Positions 63,943 to 64,000 of a stretch of 64,000 nt of DNA are shown here, piece by piece (position 1 is the stretch's first letter; every line of letters starts with the position of its first letter). The DNA is from Mesorhizobium sp. (GTDB taxonomy: Bacteria > Pseudomonadota > Alphaproteobacteria > Rhizobiales > Rhizobiaceae): positions 124,001 through 188,000 of the forward strand of contig NZ_SUHQ01000007.1 in assembly GCF_004962245.1 (NCBI RefSeq), given 5' to 3'. Position numbers and translations under genes: made by a program. The notes beneath the pieces were generated by a model that saw only the letters and a program-made list of their open reading frames with translations, was not told where the DNA came from and did not search any database.

Positions 63943-64000
63943 ATGCGCTTTCATAAGGCGGAATCAGCCTTTTTCGTCTTCATCTTCGTGATCCTGGCTG
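63943..64000 (+). CDS. Start of a further gene, cut by window end
   Basis: An open frame from ATG 63943 with GGGGAGCAG directly upstream runs off the window. It begins MRFHKAESAFFVFIFVILA, a hydrophobic stretch after a basic start, as in a signal anchor or transmembrane protein. Too little is visible to name a family. In several rhizobia ilvI follows miaA at this place as I recall, so a leader peptide is another option; the Phe-rich sequence does not settle it. Confidence 0.5.
   Translation, partial: MRFHKAESAFFVFIFVILA

Overview
The window is about 64 kb of GC-rich chromosome from an alphaproteobacterium of the order Hyphomicrobiales (Rhizobiales), most likely Mesorhizobium or a close relative. 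The evidence is the gene families present, the permuted two-piece tmRNA gene on the minus strand with the tag ANDNYAEARLAA, rhizobial-type palindromic repeats between genes, and housekeeping neighbourhoods such as hflK-hflC-degP and serB/miaA. I see no phage, plasmid or integrative-element genes, no insertion sequence, no CRISPR array, and no rRNA or tRNA genes.

Layout. 1-1.9 kb: 3' end of ligA and a DUF2461 gene. 1.9-12.0 kb: a catabolic locus with an SDR dehydrogenase, an aldehyde dehydrogenase, an N-formylglutamate-amidohydrolase-family enzyme, an XRE-cupin regulator, a complete branched-chain-amino-acid-type ABC transporter and a glutamine-synthetase-like ligase. It has the parts of a gamma-glutamylation pathway like E. 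coli Puu, but with an alcohol-dehydrogenase-type step, so I propose that it degrades an amino alcohol or amine. 12.1-13.1 kb: azlCD exporter. 13.2-15.4 kb: a small cupin and a winged-helix/TPR regulator whose first exon-like part lies in another frame across a run of six A. 15.5-23.2 kb: mixed housekeeping genes (aminopeptidase P, prmA, SCO1, creA, a hexapeptide acyltransferase, an iron-permease-like protein, SDR, TMEM175 channel). 23.3-29.4 kb: a LacI-controlled sugar locus (oxidoreductase, isomerase, ABC transporter) with two adjacent LacI-type operators.

29.4-41.4 kb: uvrD with an unusual in-frame insertion, membrane glucose dehydrogenase gcd, small proteins, dienelactone hydrolase, an EamA exporter divergent from an Lrp regulator, a thioesterase, and an FAD-linked lactate/glycolate-type dehydrogenase; several palindromic elements lie between them. 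41.5-48.9 kb: a giant AsmA-family protein with a TolA-like tail, RHH and DUF4169 proteins, sspB, and a TetR/Bcr-CflA efflux pair sharing a palindromic operator. 48.9-50.4 kb: an AAA-type NTPase, the tmRNA gene ssrA and a DUF2853 gene. SspB and tmRNA both serve ribosome rescue and ClpXP proteolysis.

50.6-57.3 kb: thyA, the molybdate operon modABC followed by a short modE (with ModE-type inverted repeats before modA and before modE), cobF, a DUF4424 protein and folA. 57.4-64 kb: hflK-hflC-DUF2065-degP (membrane protein quality control), a bidirectional terminator, GNAT acetyltransferase and serB on the minus strand, miaA, and the first codons of a further gene.
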